From CAZJWC01 sp964550125 (GTDB lineage Bacteria > Bacillota > Clostridia > Christensenellales > Borkfalkiaceae): 64,000 nucleotides of DNA. The translations under genes were made by a program, and so were the position numbers. How positions within the stretch are numbered: the first letter of the stretch is position 1; each line of letters starts with the position of its first letter. The stretch is from assembly GCA_964550125.1 (NCBI GenBank), contig CAZJWC010000002.1, positions 124,001-188,000 on the forward strand. The letters are read 5' to 3'. Below are positions 16,420 to 25,597 of this stretch, in pieces. The notes beneath the pieces are model-generated. The model ran no database searches, was not told the DNA's origin, and saw only the letters and a list, made by a program, of their open reading frames with translations.

Positions 16420-16438
16420 GTATTATTTGCCTTTTTAT

Positions 16439-16467
16439 TTGACATAAAAGAGTGTATGCTGTATAAT
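16439..16467 (+). promoter_or_regulatory. Perfect-consensus sigma-A promoter
   Basis: TTGACA (16439-16444), 17 bp, TATAAT (16462-16467). It drives the DUF512-der-plsY run. Confidence 0.9.
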
Positions 16468-16490
16468 TTTTATAATTAAAAAGGATAAAT

Positions 16491-17783
16491 ATGTTAAAAA
16501 TTACAAAAATCAAAAAAGATGGCGTAGCCAAGACTTTACAACTAAATATAGGTGATACGATAACTGCTTTTGACGGTTACAATGCCATTGATGAACTTGA
16601 TTATCTTTATTATGACGCAAAATCAAATTTTAAATTGACCTATATGAGAGAGAGCAAGACTTTTGAGATTGAAGTTGATAAAAATGAAGATGATAGTTTA
16701 GGTATTGATTTTGAGATTGACGATAGCATAAAAACTTGTCATAATAACTGTATTTTTTGTTTCGTAAAGCAAATGCCCCAAGGATGTCGTGAAAGCTTGT
16801 ATGTAAAAGATGACGACTATAAAATGAGTTTTATGTGTGGTAATTTTGTTACTTTAACAAACTGCAGTGATTTTGATATTGACAGAATAATTAGATTAAA
16901 ATTATCTCCCTTGTATGTTTCCGTTCACGCTACTAATCCACAGGTTAGGACTGAACTTTTGCGTAATAAAAATGCAGGCAAAATTTTTGACCAGTTAAAA
17001 AAATTAACAGAGGGTGGTATACAAATACACGCACAGGCTGTAATTGTACCGTTAAAAAATGACGGTGAGGAATTGAAACGTACGGCAAGAGATTTGTTCA
17101 GTTTGTACCCTATGGTCAAAACATTTGCCGTAGTGCCTACGGGAATAACAAAATACAGAGAGGGTTTGACTAAAATTGACGATATAACCGAAAACTATGC
17201 TAGAAAGTTTTTGCAGTTAGTTGAAACTTTAAACGCTGAGTTTGGAGTGAACTTTATTCAACCTGCTGATGAGTATTTTTTAAGAGCAAAAACTCCCTTT
17301 AAAGAGCCAGAGTTTTACGGCGAATTTGAGCAGATTGAAAACGGTGTAGGTATGACTACCAAGTTTTTAAGTGAGTACCTTGCAAAAATTGAACCCGTAG
17401 TGCTAAAAAAATCACGCAAAGCGTTGGTTATTTGTGGCACTTCAATTTATCCTATAATGCTTGACCTAATGTCAAAAACTGAAAAGTATACTGCACATTT
17501 AGAGGCAAGCGTTTTATATGTAGAAAATGAATTTTTTGGAAAAACAGTAACCTGTACAGGACTTTTAACTGGCAAGGATATTATAAAAGCCTTAAAAAAA
17601 CATTTTATTGATTGCCCCGAAAAGTATGATATAATAATTATGCCTTCCTGCGTATTGAGAGAGGGAGAAGATGTCTTTTTAGACGGGACAACTTTAAAAG
17701 AGTTTAAAAAAGAGTTAAAAGGAAGTAAAATAGTAGTAAATTATAATGGCGCTGAGGGACTATATAATCTTTTGGCAAAGTAG
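16491..17783 (+). CDS. DUF512 radical-SAM-like protein with PDZ domain
   Basis: The 430-aa protein has an N-terminal PDZ-like region (about 1-70), then C83-x3-C87-x2-C90 in CHNNCIFCF, the cysteine spacing of a radical SAM iron-sulfur cluster, followed by the VSVHATNPQVRTELLRN and HAQAVIVP segments of the barrel. The C-terminal half is the DUF512 domain. This family is very often encoded next to der in Clostridia, as here (11 bases upstream), and its biochemical role is not established. The link suggests a job near ribosome assembly, by context only. Confidence 0.88.
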   Translation: MLKITKIKKDGVAKTLQLNIGDTITAFDGYNAIDELDYLYYDAKSNFKLTYMRESKTFEIEVDKNEDDSLGIDFEIDDSIKTCHNNCIFCFVKQMPQGCRESLYVKDDDYKMSFMCGNFVTLTNCSDFDIDRIIRLKLSPLYVSVHATNPQVRTELLRNKNAGKIFDQLKKLTEGGIQIHAQAVIVPLKNDGEELKRTARDLFSLYPMVKTFAVVPTGITKYREGLTKIDDITENYARKFLQLVETLNAEFGVNFIQPADEYFLRAKTPFKEPEFYGEFEQIENGVGMTTKFLSEYLAKIEPVVLKKSRKALVICGTSIYPIMLDLMSKTEKYTAHLEASVLYVENEFFGKTVTCTGLLTGKDIIKALKKHFIDCPEKYDIIIMPSCVLREGEDVFLDGTTLKEFKKELKGSKIVVNYNGAEGLYNLLAK

Positions 17784-17794
17784 AGAGTGATAAA

Positions 17795-19108
17795 ATGTCA
17801 AATCCATTAATAGCAATAGTGGGCAGACCTAATGTTGGTAAAAGTACCTTTTTTAATAGGCTTGCCGGTAAAAAAATTTCAATAACTGACGATAGACCAG
17901 GAGTTACTAGAGATAGACTTTACGCCGATTGCGAGTGGCGTGGAAGAAAATTTACCGTTGTAGATACGGGTGGAATTGAACTTAAAAGCGAGGACTTTAT
18001 GTGGAAGCACATTAAAGGTCAAGCAGAGGTTGCCATTGAAACTGCCACAGTTATCATATTTATGGTAGACGGCAAGGACGGTCTTACGACAAATGACTAT
18101 GATGTTGCTGATATGTTAAGGCGTTCAAAAAAGCCCGTAGTTTTGGTCGTAAATAAACTTGATAATTATTCTGCAGAAAAACTTTTTGAGTTTTATTCGT
18201 TAGGTCTTGGCGAGCCTTTTGGTGTTTCAGCCGAACACTCAAACGGTATTGGTGATGTGTTAGATGAAGCATCAAAATACTTTTATGAGGAGGGAGAGGA
18301 GCAGGAAGAAGGCATAAAAATAGCAGTAGTTGGTAAACCCAATGCTGGTAAGTCAAGTTTGGTTAATAAACTTTTAGGCTTTGAAAGAAGTATAGTTACA
18401 AACATTGCAGGAACTACTAGAGATGCCATTGATACCCCTTTTACCTTTAATGATAAAAAATATACTTTAATAGATACTGCAGGTATAAGAAAAAAACGTT
18501 CAGTAGATGACGATGTTGAGTATTATTCCGTCTTGCGTGCCTTTGATGCTGTAAGGCGTGCTGATGTCTGCGTTCTTGTGGTTGATAGCGAACAAGGTTT
18601 GACCGAGCAAGATGTAAAAATTATAGGTTTTGTCCATGAGGAAGGAAAACCCTCCGTAATTGTTATGAATAAATGGGACTTGATTGAAAAGGATACAAAT
18701 ACCATAAATAAGTTTGAAGAAAAATTAAAGCAAGACTTGAAGTTTATGGATTATTATCAATCGGTTTATGTTTCAGCAAAGACAGGACAAAGAATTGATA
18801 AAATCTTAAAGATGTGCGATGAGGTTGTCGAGCATGCTAATTTTAGAGTAAAAACGGGTGTTTTAAACGACTTGATTTTAGATAGCGTAAGAACAAACGA
18901 GCCTCCTGCGTTTGGTGGTAGGCGTTTAAAAATTTATTATTGTTCACAAGTATCTGTTTGTCCACCCACCTTCGTAATGTTTTGCAATTCTAGTGAGTTG
19001 ATGCACTTTTCGTATAAGAGATATTTGGAAAATGTACTTCGTGATGCCTTTAATTTTAAGGGTACACCTATTAGAATAGTAACGAGAGAAAAGGGGGCTG
19101 AAGATTGA
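17795..19108 (+). CDS. der: Ribosome biogenesis GTPase Der (EngA)
   Basis: Der has two GTPase domains in tandem and helps assemble the 50S subunit. The first P-loop is GRPNVGKS at 10-17 with DTGG at 57-60; the second is GKPNAGKS at 180-187 with DTAGIRKKRSVDDDVEYYS beyond. A C-terminal KH-like domain (about 350-437) completes the normal 437-aa length. The stop TGA overlaps the plsY ATG by one base. The cluster DUF512-der-plsY is a familiar Clostridia arrangement. Confidence 0.97.
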   Translation: MSNPLIAIVGRPNVGKSTFFNRLAGKKISITDDRPGVTRDRLYADCEWRGRKFTVVDTGGIELKSEDFMWKHIKGQAEVAIETATVIIFMVDGKDGLTTNDYDVADMLRRSKKPVVLVVNKLDNYSAEKLFEFYSLGLGEPFGVSAEHSNGIGDVLDEASKYFYEEGEEQEEGIKIAVVGKPNAGKSSLVNKLLGFERSIVTNIAGTTRDAIDTPFTFNDKKYTLIDTAGIRKKRSVDDDVEYYSVLRAFDAVRRADVCVLVVDSEQGLTEQDVKIIGFVHEEGKPSVIVMNKWDLIEKDTNTINKFEEKLKQDLKFMDYYQSVYVSAKTGQRIDKILKMCDEVVEHANFRVKTGVLNDLILDSVRTNEPPAFGGRRLKIYYCSQVSVCPPTFVMFCNSSELMHFSYKRYLENVLRDAFNFKGTPIRIVTREKGAED

Positions 19109-19830
19109 TGAGTTTTTCTCAACTTTGGTATTATTTTGTCATAATCGCAGTCGTATGCTATTTTATAGGTTGCATAAACTGGGCAAAAATAATATCAAAA
19201 ATAAAGCATAACGATATTACAAAAGTTGGCAGTGGAAATCCAGGTACACTAAATATGAGTCGAACATTTGGTCTAAAAATAGGCATACTAACTTTGTTTT
19301 TAGATATGTTAAAAGGTGGTTTGCCTGCATTTGCTGGTTATCTAATTTTTAAGGACGTTTATTTTGAGGGTACTGCCGTTTGTGTAGGTGATTTTGCGAA
19401 ATATATGTGTGGACTTTTTGTAGTTATAGGTCATATTTACCCGGTAACAATGCGCTTTAAAGGTGGTAAGGGTATTGCATCAACTCTTGGTGCGTTCGCT
19501 TTTAGTTTAATCACTAATGCTTGGTATTTTGTATTTGTCGTGTTGGTTATTGCATTTATAACCATAGGCTATATTGTTGTAACCGAGTGGGGTTCAATGG
19601 GTTCCCTCATAGGTATCACTTTGGCTACTTTTGCACAGGGTATTGATTTCTATATAACATACTCAAAGGATTTGCTCAACATATATGTCATATTATGTTT
19701 TATGTTCCTATACGCCTTGTTTTTATTAACCTGGTTTGCTCACCGTGAAAATCTATTTAGGTTATTAGCAGGAGAGGAACATCACACTTCAGTTAAAAAA
19801 ATGACAAAGAAAAATAAACAAAAAGTATAA
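19108..19830 (+). CDS. plsY: Acyl-phosphate:glycerol-3-phosphate acyltransferase PlsY
   Basis: PlsY is the membrane enzyme that acylates glycerol-3-phosphate from acyl-phosphate, the first step of phospholipid synthesis. The three conserved segments are present: GSGNPGTLNMSR, the FKGGKGIAST loop, and a late WFAHRENLFRLLAG. Five membrane segments are seen and the length is 240 aa. Its ATG overlaps the der stop by one base and has GGGGG seven bases upstream; a TTG one codon earlier is less likely. The C-terminus ends in a lysine-rich tail (KKMTKKNKQKV). Confidence 0.94.
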   Translation: MSFSQLWYYFVIIAVVCYFIGCINWAKIISKIKHNDITKVGSGNPGTLNMSRTFGLKIGILTLFLDMLKGGLPAFAGYLIFKDVYFEGTAVCVGDFAKYMCGLFVVIGHIYPVTMRFKGGKGIASTLGAFAFSLITNAWYFVFVVLVIAFITIGYIVVTEWGSMGSLIGITLATFAQGIDFYITYSKDLLNIYVILCFMFLYALFLLTWFAHRENLFRLLAGEEHHTSVKKMTKKNKQKV

Positions 19831-19853
19831 TTTTTCAGCCTTTCACATATATT
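19825..19853 (+). promoter_or_regulatory. Candidate sigma-E (sporulation) promoter for spoIVA
   Basis: GTATAAT (19825-19831), 14 bp, CATATATT (19846-19853). This resembles the mother-cell sigma-E pattern (ATA-containing -35 and CATA-type -10, 14-bp gap). It overlaps the plsY stop. spoIVA is a classic sigma-E gene. Evidence is a visual match only. Confidence 0.4.
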
Positions 19854-19882
19854 ACATTGAAATAGTGTGGGAGGCTGTTTTT

Positions 19883-21361
19883 ATGCTCAATTTTAATATA
19901 TATGAAGACATTGCAAACAGAACGGGAGGGGACATATACATTGGCGTTGTAGGTCCTGCCCGAACGGGAAAATCAACTTTTATAAAAAAATTTATGGAAA
20001 ATTTGATTTTACCTGTTTTGCCCGAGGGCTACAAAAGGGAAGTTTTACAAGCAGAAATGCCCCAGTCGGCTTCTGGAAAAACTGTTATGACAACCGAGCC
20101 AAAATTTGTGCCTAGCGAGGCTGTAAAAATTTCCGTCAAGGAAAACGCATTTGCAAATGTTAGGCTTATTGATTGCGTGGGTTTTATAACAGAAGGGGCA
20201 ATGGGACTTACTGAAAACGATATGCCACGAACAGTAAAAACTCCTTGGAGTGATGAACTTTTACCTTTTGAAAAGGCTGCCGAACTTGGTACACAAAAGG
20301 TTATTTCACAACACTCAACTATTGCTGTACTTGTTACTACTGACGGAAGTATAACTGATATTGCAAGGTCAGGGTATGTTCAAGCCGAGGAAAAGGCAGT
20401 CAAAGAGTTAAAAAATGCTAAAAAGCCTTTTGTCATTTTATTAAATTCAACAAATCCACAAGCTAAAGACACGCAAAATCTTGCACAGTCAATCGAGGAA
20501 AAATATCTTGCTCCTGTGGTTGCACTTGACTTGGAGAACGCAAATGCAGAGGAGATTATTTCTCTGCTTGAAAAAGTGCTTTTTGAATTTCCCATATCTA
20601 GTTTTGATATTTGCTTGCCTAAATGGTTACAGGTGCTTTCAGCAGATAGCAAGATTATTAGTGAGGTGATTGACAGGGTTAGAAAGGTTGCTCCTTCAAT
20701 CTCAAAAATGAAGGACGTTACACTTTTAAATAATGCCTTTGAAAATAGTGAAAAGTTAGATGAAAATATATCTATCGATATTCGACTTGGAGAGGGTAGA
20801 GCGATACTTTCAGTTAACGCTAAAGAGGGCGTTTTCTATGAAGTATTGAGTGAGGAGTGTGGTGAAGATATAAAGGACGACTATAAACTAATGGGTTATG
20901 TTAAAAGTTTAAGCGAGGGTAAACAAAGATATAATCTTGTAAAGGACGCCTTTGAACAGGCTGAACAAACGGGGTACGGTATGGTGGTACCATGTGATGA
21001 CGATATGACCTTGCAAGAACCGACACTTGTAAAACAGGGTGCAAGATGTGGAGTTAAACTTAAAGCCACAGCACCTAGTTATCATATATTAAAGGTTGAT
21101 GTATCAGGTGAGGTAAGTCCAATCGTTGGTACAGAATCGCAAGGGGAAGAAGTGGTCAAACAAATGTTAAAGCAGTTCGAGTCAAACCCTGCTGAACTTT
21201 GGGAAACTAATATGTTTGGTAAAAGTTTGCGTTCGCTTGTCAAGGAAGGGCTTTCAGCAAAACTTGACGGTATGCCTTTGGTTGCTCAAACAAAAATGCG
21301 TAGAGTTATTACTAAAATTGTAAACGAAGGCAAAGGTGGAATTATTTGCATTTTGTTATAG
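19883..21361 (+). CDS. spoIVA: Stage IV sporulation protein A (spore coat ATPase)
   Basis: SpoIVA is a cytoskeletal ATPase that polymerises on the forespore surface to form the base of the spore coat. The Walker A motif GPARTGKST is at 24-32, and the N-terminal YEDIANRTGGDIYIGVVG, the LIDCVGFITEGA switch region and the closing GKGGIICILL match the family. At 492 aa the length is normal. I chose the ATG at 19883, with GGGAGG upstream, over a GTG six codons earlier. The gene implies that this lineage sporulates or did so until recently. Confidence 0.97.
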   Translation: MLNFNIYEDIANRTGGDIYIGVVGPARTGKSTFIKKFMENLILPVLPEGYKREVLQAEMPQSASGKTVMTTEPKFVPSEAVKISVKENAFANVRLIDCVGFITEGAMGLTENDMPRTVKTPWSDELLPFEKAAELGTQKVISQHSTIAVLVTTDGSITDIARSGYVQAEEKAVKELKNAKKPFVILLNSTNPQAKDTQNLAQSIEEKYLAPVVALDLENANAEEIISLLEKVLFEFPISSFDICLPKWLQVLSADSKIISEVIDRVRKVAPSISKMKDVTLLNNAFENSEKLDENISIDIRLGEGRAILSVNAKEGVFYEVLSEECGEDIKDDYKLMGYVKSLSEGKQRYNLVKDAFEQAEQTGYGMVVPCDDDMTLQEPTLVKQGARCGVKLKATAPSYHILKVDVSGEVSPIVGTESQGEEVVKQMLKQFESNPAELWETNMFGKSLRSLVKEGLSAKLDGMPLVAQTKMRRVITKIVNEGKGGIICILL

Positions 21362-21363
21362 TA

Positions 21364-21399
21364 AAAAAGGAATATCTAAACAAAGATATTCCTTTTTTT
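21364..21399. terminator. Bidirectional terminator between spoIVA and ABC exporter
   Basis: AAGGAATATCT/AGATATTCCTT forms an 11-bp stem with a T-tract on both strands, serving spoIVA on plus and the ABC gene on minus. Confidence 0.88.
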
Positions 21400-21410
21400 A
21401 TATTTTCTTA

Positions 21411-24029
21411 TTATTCAGTTCGTAAGGCTACAACAGGTTCTTTCTTTGCTGCTTTTGAGGCAGGAATCAAACCTGCAATCAAGGTTAATGTTATAGATAT
21501 TAAAATCATTAGACCTGCTTGTGCAATAGGTAAAGCACAAAGCCCTGCAATTCCTGTAACTTTAACAAGGATTGAGTTCGCTAAAAGGGATAGCAAATAT
21601 GTAACTGCTACTCCAAATAGACCAGAGCAAGTTCCTATAATCGTAGTTTCAGCATTGAAAACATTTTTGATGTCCCTCTTTCTTGAACCGATTGCACGAA
21701 GTACACCTATTTCTTTAGTTCTTTCAACTACTGAAACATATGTGATAATACCTATCATTACAGAGGATACAACAAGTGAAATTGAAGTAAAGGCAATAAG
21801 TACGGCAGTTATCGCTGTTATAATCGTCTTAATAAAGCCTATCATTATGCTTACGGTGTCGGTGTAAGCAATTTGTTTGTTTTCGTGTCCGTCTGCCTCG
21901 TTCCAAGCGTCAAGGTAATCAATAACTGAATCTTTTGTTTCAAAGTCCGTAGTGTAAATTGCAATGTAGTTTGCTAGGTTGTTACCACCGTAAACTCTCT
22001 TATCACTGTCAGTCTTTTCCTTTGTAGAATAGAAATTCATAGTTGACAATTTAGTATAATCATCAGCAGTAGCAGTGCCATCCTTTACTTTCATTGCAGT
22101 CATCAAAAAGTCACTAAAATCAAACTGTTTAATAGAGTAAGTGTTGTTTGAAATTGCGTTTACTAGGTTTGAAGTTAAACTAGTTTCAAAAGCCATTTGC
22201 TCAAATTTATCAGTATAATTTAAACCTGTTAATAAACAACCTTGGGTAACCCCTTCTTTAAGTTTTAGGACGCCCGTAATTTTTATTTTTATACCATTTT
22301 CAGTTAGGTTGCTTTCATCTTGTCTATAATTTGATGTATAGGTGTTACCGTCTTGTGTGAAAGCGTAGTTGTTAGGCATATAATAAAGTTGTTGCGAACA
22401 AATTTCCTCGTACGAAAATTCATTTTTAACAGCAACATAGTCGGGATCGCTTTCATCTTTTTGGGACATTAAAAATAAATTTAAAAATTCTTCTTCGGTG
22501 TAGTATCCAAGTTGGGCTAATGTTAAGTCGTAAATTTCGTTTGTATTTGAAACTACTAAAACCATTTCATCAGCGTTATCGCAATAAGTTCCACTTACAA
22601 TGTCGTATTGTGAAAGAACAAACTCTTTGTTGTTTGGAATTTTATTGATTACAGATGAGAAGGATTTGATTGAAGCATACATACTTGTCAAATCTCCCAT
22701 TTGAATTTCCTGAGCAAGTGCACCTGAATTTGTACTCAACATAGTAACATAATAATCGTAAATTGACGTAAGTGAATAGTTATCATATTCGTTATTAAGA
22801 GAGGACAATTTTGATTTACTATAAATGTTTGAAGAATAGTTTGTGCCGTATTCATACATCAATGAGTTGTATAAATTGCTATCCATATCTTCAATGTAGT
22901 TTATGTACTCTTGTGTGATGTTGTTATTTATAGTAAGTCCACCTGCAAGTCTTGTCAAAAATGAGTCAACGTACACTTTGTCGTTAAGTCTTTCAATATC
23001 GGGTGTATTAGATTCTTTTACTACATCTGTAAAAGCACTTAAATCGTAGGTAGTTTCATTTATCTCCAAAGGGTAATAAGAAAGCATTTCTTCCTGCATA
23101 TCGTCAATGTACCCACTAAAGCCAGCTGATAGAGCTAATACAAGACAAACGCCTATGATACCTATACTTCCTGCAATCGAAGTGATAATGGTTCTGCCCT
23201 TTTTTGAAATTAAATTTCTTCCACTTAACGATAATGCAGTAAGGAAGGACATACTCGTTCTCTTTCTTCTCTTTTTCTTTTCCTTAGGAGAAAGTTCAAT
23301 GCCGTTTTCGTCAAAGTCCTCAGCAACATCAAGGGAAACCTCGCCTTTGCTATCGTAAGGGTTACTATCGTTAATTATTTGACCGTCAAGCAACTCAATA
23401 ACTCTTGTTGAATATTGTACGGCTAAATCCTTGTTGTGCGTAACCATAATTACTAACTTATCTTTTGAAATTTCCTTGATAAGTTCCATAATTTGAATAC
23501 TTGTTTCGCTGTCCAAAGCACCTGTTGGTTCATCTGCAAGCAAAATTTGAGGGTCGTTTACAAGTGCTCTAGCAATGGCAACCCTTTGCATTTGTCCACC
23601 TGAAAGTTGGTTGGGCTTCTTGTTAATTTGTTCTGCAAGTCCTACTTTTTCAAGTGCGTTAATGGCTCTCTGCTTTCTTTCGGCTTTTGATACGCCCCTA
23701 ATCGTCAATGAAAGTTCAACATTGCCCAAAATAGATAGGTGGGGTATTAGATTGTAACTTTGAAAAATAAAGCCGATACGGTGGTTTCTGTAAGTGTCCC
23801 AGTCAACATCTTTAAATTCTTTGGTAGATTTTCCAAAAATTGACAAATCACCACTCGTGTACTTGTCAAGACCACCTATAATATTAAGCGTAGTAGTCTT
23901 TCCACAACCTGAGGGACCTAAAACTGAAACAAATTCATTTTTTCTAAATTCCAAGGAAATACCTTTTAATGCTTCAACTGTGGTGTCAGCAACTTTATAC
24001 TCCTTGCGAATATTTGAAAGTTTTAACAT
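21411..24029 (-). CDS. ABC transporter, fused ATPase and FtsX-type permease (MacB-like)
   Basis: This 872-aa protein joins an ATPase domain (about 1-225: Walker A GPSGCGKTTT from 38, LSGGQ at 142-146, Walker B LLADEP near 163-168) to an FtsX/MacB permease. The permease has one membrane segment near 280, a large extracellular region (about 310-720) and three segments near the C-terminus. That is the type VII ABC layout used for antimicrobial peptide export or resistance and lipoprotein handling. No periplasmic adaptor or two-component system adjoins it. The last residues PASKAAKKEPVVALRTE are typical of these permeases. It follows glpK by 67 bases with no terminator. Confidence 0.9.
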   Translation of the reverse strand: MLKLSNIRKEYKVADTTVEALKGISLEFRKNEFVSVLGPSGCGKTTTLNIIGGLDKYTSGDLSIFGKSTKEFKDVDWDTYRNHRIGFIFQSYNLIPHLSILGNVELSLTIRGVSKAERKQRAINALEKVGLAEQINKKPNQLSGGQMQRVAIARALVNDPQILLADEPTGALDSETSIQIMELIKEISKDKLVIMVTHNKDLAVQYSTRVIELLDGQIINDSNPYDSKGEVSLDVAEDFDENGIELSPKEKKKRRKRTSMSFLTALSLSGRNLISKKGRTIITSIAGSIGIIGVCLVLALSAGFSGYIDDMQEEMLSYYPLEINETTYDLSAFTDVVKESNTPDIERLNDKVYVDSFLTRLAGGLTINNNITQEYINYIEDMDSNLYNSLMYEYGTNYSSNIYSKSKLSSLNNEYDNYSLTSIYDYYVTMLSTNSGALAQEIQMGDLTSMYASIKSFSSVINKIPNNKEFVLSQYDIVSGTYCDNADEMVLVVSNTNEIYDLTLAQLGYYTEEEFLNLFLMSQKDESDPDYVAVKNEFSYEEICSQQLYYMPNNYAFTQDGNTYTSNYRQDESNLTENGIKIKITGVLKLKEGVTQGCLLTGLNYTDKFEQMAFETSLTSNLVNAISNNTYSIKQFDFSDFLMTAMKVKDGTATADDYTKLSTMNFYSTKEKTDSDKRVYGGNNLANYIAIYTTDFETKDSVIDYLDAWNEADGHENKQIAYTDTVSIMIGFIKTIITAITAVLIAFTSISLVVSSVMIGIITYVSVVERTKEIGVLRAIGSRKRDIKNVFNAETTIIGTCSGLFGVAVTYLLSLLANSILVKVTGIAGLCALPIAQAGLMILISITLTLIAGLIPASKAAKKEPVVALRTE

Positions 24030-24096
24030 ACTTTCTCTCCTAATTATGTATAAATTTTTATCATTGCGATAATATCAAAGTTGTTTTAATTTAATG

Positions 24097-25581
24097 TTAA
24101 ATAAGTCTTGCCTTTTTAATACATTTTTGCCAACCGTCAATTTTTTTAAGTCGTTCATTTTCACTAAATTCAGGTTGAAATACTCTGTCAGTTTGTGAGT
24201 TGTCAATAATGTCCTCAATGCTTTTCCAGTAGCCAACCTCAAGCCCTGCAAGATAGGCTGTACCAAGTGCTGTGGTTTCAATTACCTTTGGTCGTACAAC
24301 TTTCGCATCAAGTATGTTTGCTTGAAATTGCATCAAAAAGTTGTTGTTTGACGCCCCTCCGTCCACTTTTAAGGAGGATATTTTTACACTCACTTCCCTT
24401 TGCATTGCATCAAGTAGGTCGTGCACCTCGTAAGCAATACTCTCTAAACTTGCTCTAATTATATGCTCCTTTTTTGTTCCCCTAGTTATGCCTGAAATAG
24501 TCCCTCTTGCATTAGAGTCCCAATAGGGTGCACCAAGTCCAACAAAAGCAGGTACTATATATACACCATTTGTATCTTTAACAGATAGTGCTAATTTCTC
24601 GCTTTCTTGTGCGTTTTTTATAAGTCCCATTTCATCTCGTAGCCATTGTACAACAGCCCCACCTATAAATACGCTTCCCTCTAAAGCATATTGAGGTTTC
24701 CCCTCTTTCGTTCCTGCTGTAAGAGTTGTAACAAGTCCGTATTTGCTTTCTATACATTGCTCTCCTGTATTCATAAGAGTAAAACAGCCTGTTCCGTAGG
24801 TGTTTTTTATATCTCCTTTTTCAACACAAAGTTGTCCAAAAAGAGAGGACTGCTGGTCTCCACAAACGCCACTTATACGGATTGCCTTGCCTATAATAGT
24901 AGGTTCAGTCAAGCCGTAATTGTATGAAGAAGGATGAACGGACGGTAACATACTTTTGGGTATGTTAAAAAGTTGTAATAGTTCATCGTCCCAATTTAAA
25001 GTATGTATGTTAAAAAGCATTGTACGGGAAGCGTTTGTATAATCGGTTGCAAAAATCTTTCCCTTTGATAAACTCCACATTAAATAAGTGTCAATCGTTC
25101 CAAACAAAAGTTCTCCCCTTTCTGCTCGTTCTCTTGCTCCCTCAACGTTGTCAAGTATCCATTTTAGTTTTGTCGCAGAAAAATATGCGTCAATAACTAA
25201 ACCTGTCTTTTTATAAATAAGATTTTCATATCCCTGTTTTTTTAATTTTTCGCAGTAGTCAGCAGTTCGTCTACATTGCCAAACTATTGCGTTATATACA
25301 GGTTCACCAGTATTTTTATCCCAAACAATAGTTGTTTCTCTTTGGTTTGTTATTCCAATGGCAATTATATCGTCAGCAGTAATTTTTGCTCTAATTATCG
25401 CCTCTGCAATAACACTCACCTGAGTCGATAAAATATCAATAGGGTTATGTTCAACCCAGCCGTTTTGAGGGTAAATTTGTTCAAACTCTTGTTGAGCAAT
25501 ACCCTTTATGTTTCCTTTTTTATCAAAAATAATTGCCCTTGAACTTGTTGTGCCTTGGTCTAATGCTAAAATGTATTTCAT
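24097..25581 (-). CDS. glpK: Glycerol kinase
   Basis: The 494-aa enzyme phosphorylates glycerol to glycerol-3-phosphate, the substrate of PlsY and of glycerol catabolism. LDQGTTSSRAIIFD at the start, the GITNQRETTIVWDK segment, and VCGDQQSSLFGQ, GTGCFTLMNTG and LKVDGGASNNNFLMQ are all conserved. Usual partners glpF and glpD are absent nearby. It starts 16 bases after an M29 aminopeptidase gene and precedes the ABC exporter, so the three probably share the promoter at 26,848-26,876. Confidence 0.96.
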   Translation of the reverse strand: MKYILALDQGTTSSRAIIFDKKGNIKGIAQQEFEQIYPQNGWVEHNPIDILSTQVSVIAEAIIRAKITADDIIAIGITNQRETTIVWDKNTGEPVYNAIVWQCRRTADYCEKLKKQGYENLIYKKTGLVIDAYFSATKLKWILDNVEGARERAERGELLFGTIDTYLMWSLSKGKIFATDYTNASRTMLFNIHTLNWDDELLQLFNIPKSMLPSVHPSSYNYGLTEPTIIGKAIRISGVCGDQQSSLFGQLCVEKGDIKNTYGTGCFTLMNTGEQCIESKYGLVTTLTAGTKEGKPQYALEGSVFIGGAVVQWLRDEMGLIKNAQESEKLALSVKDTNGVYIVPAFVGLGAPYWDSNARGTISGITRGTKKEHIIRASLESIAYEVHDLLDAMQREVSVKISSLKVDGGASNNNFLMQFQANILDAKVVRPKVIETTALGTAYLAGLEVGYWKSIEDIIDNSQTDRVFQPEFSENERLKKIDGWQKCIKKARLI

Positions 25582-25597
25582 CAGTTCCCCCTTAAAA

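Noticed and set aside
21346..21867. 173-codon plus-strand frame antisense to the ABC exporter
   Set aside because: It starts within spoIVA, crosses a strong terminator and mirrors the conserved permease C-terminus.
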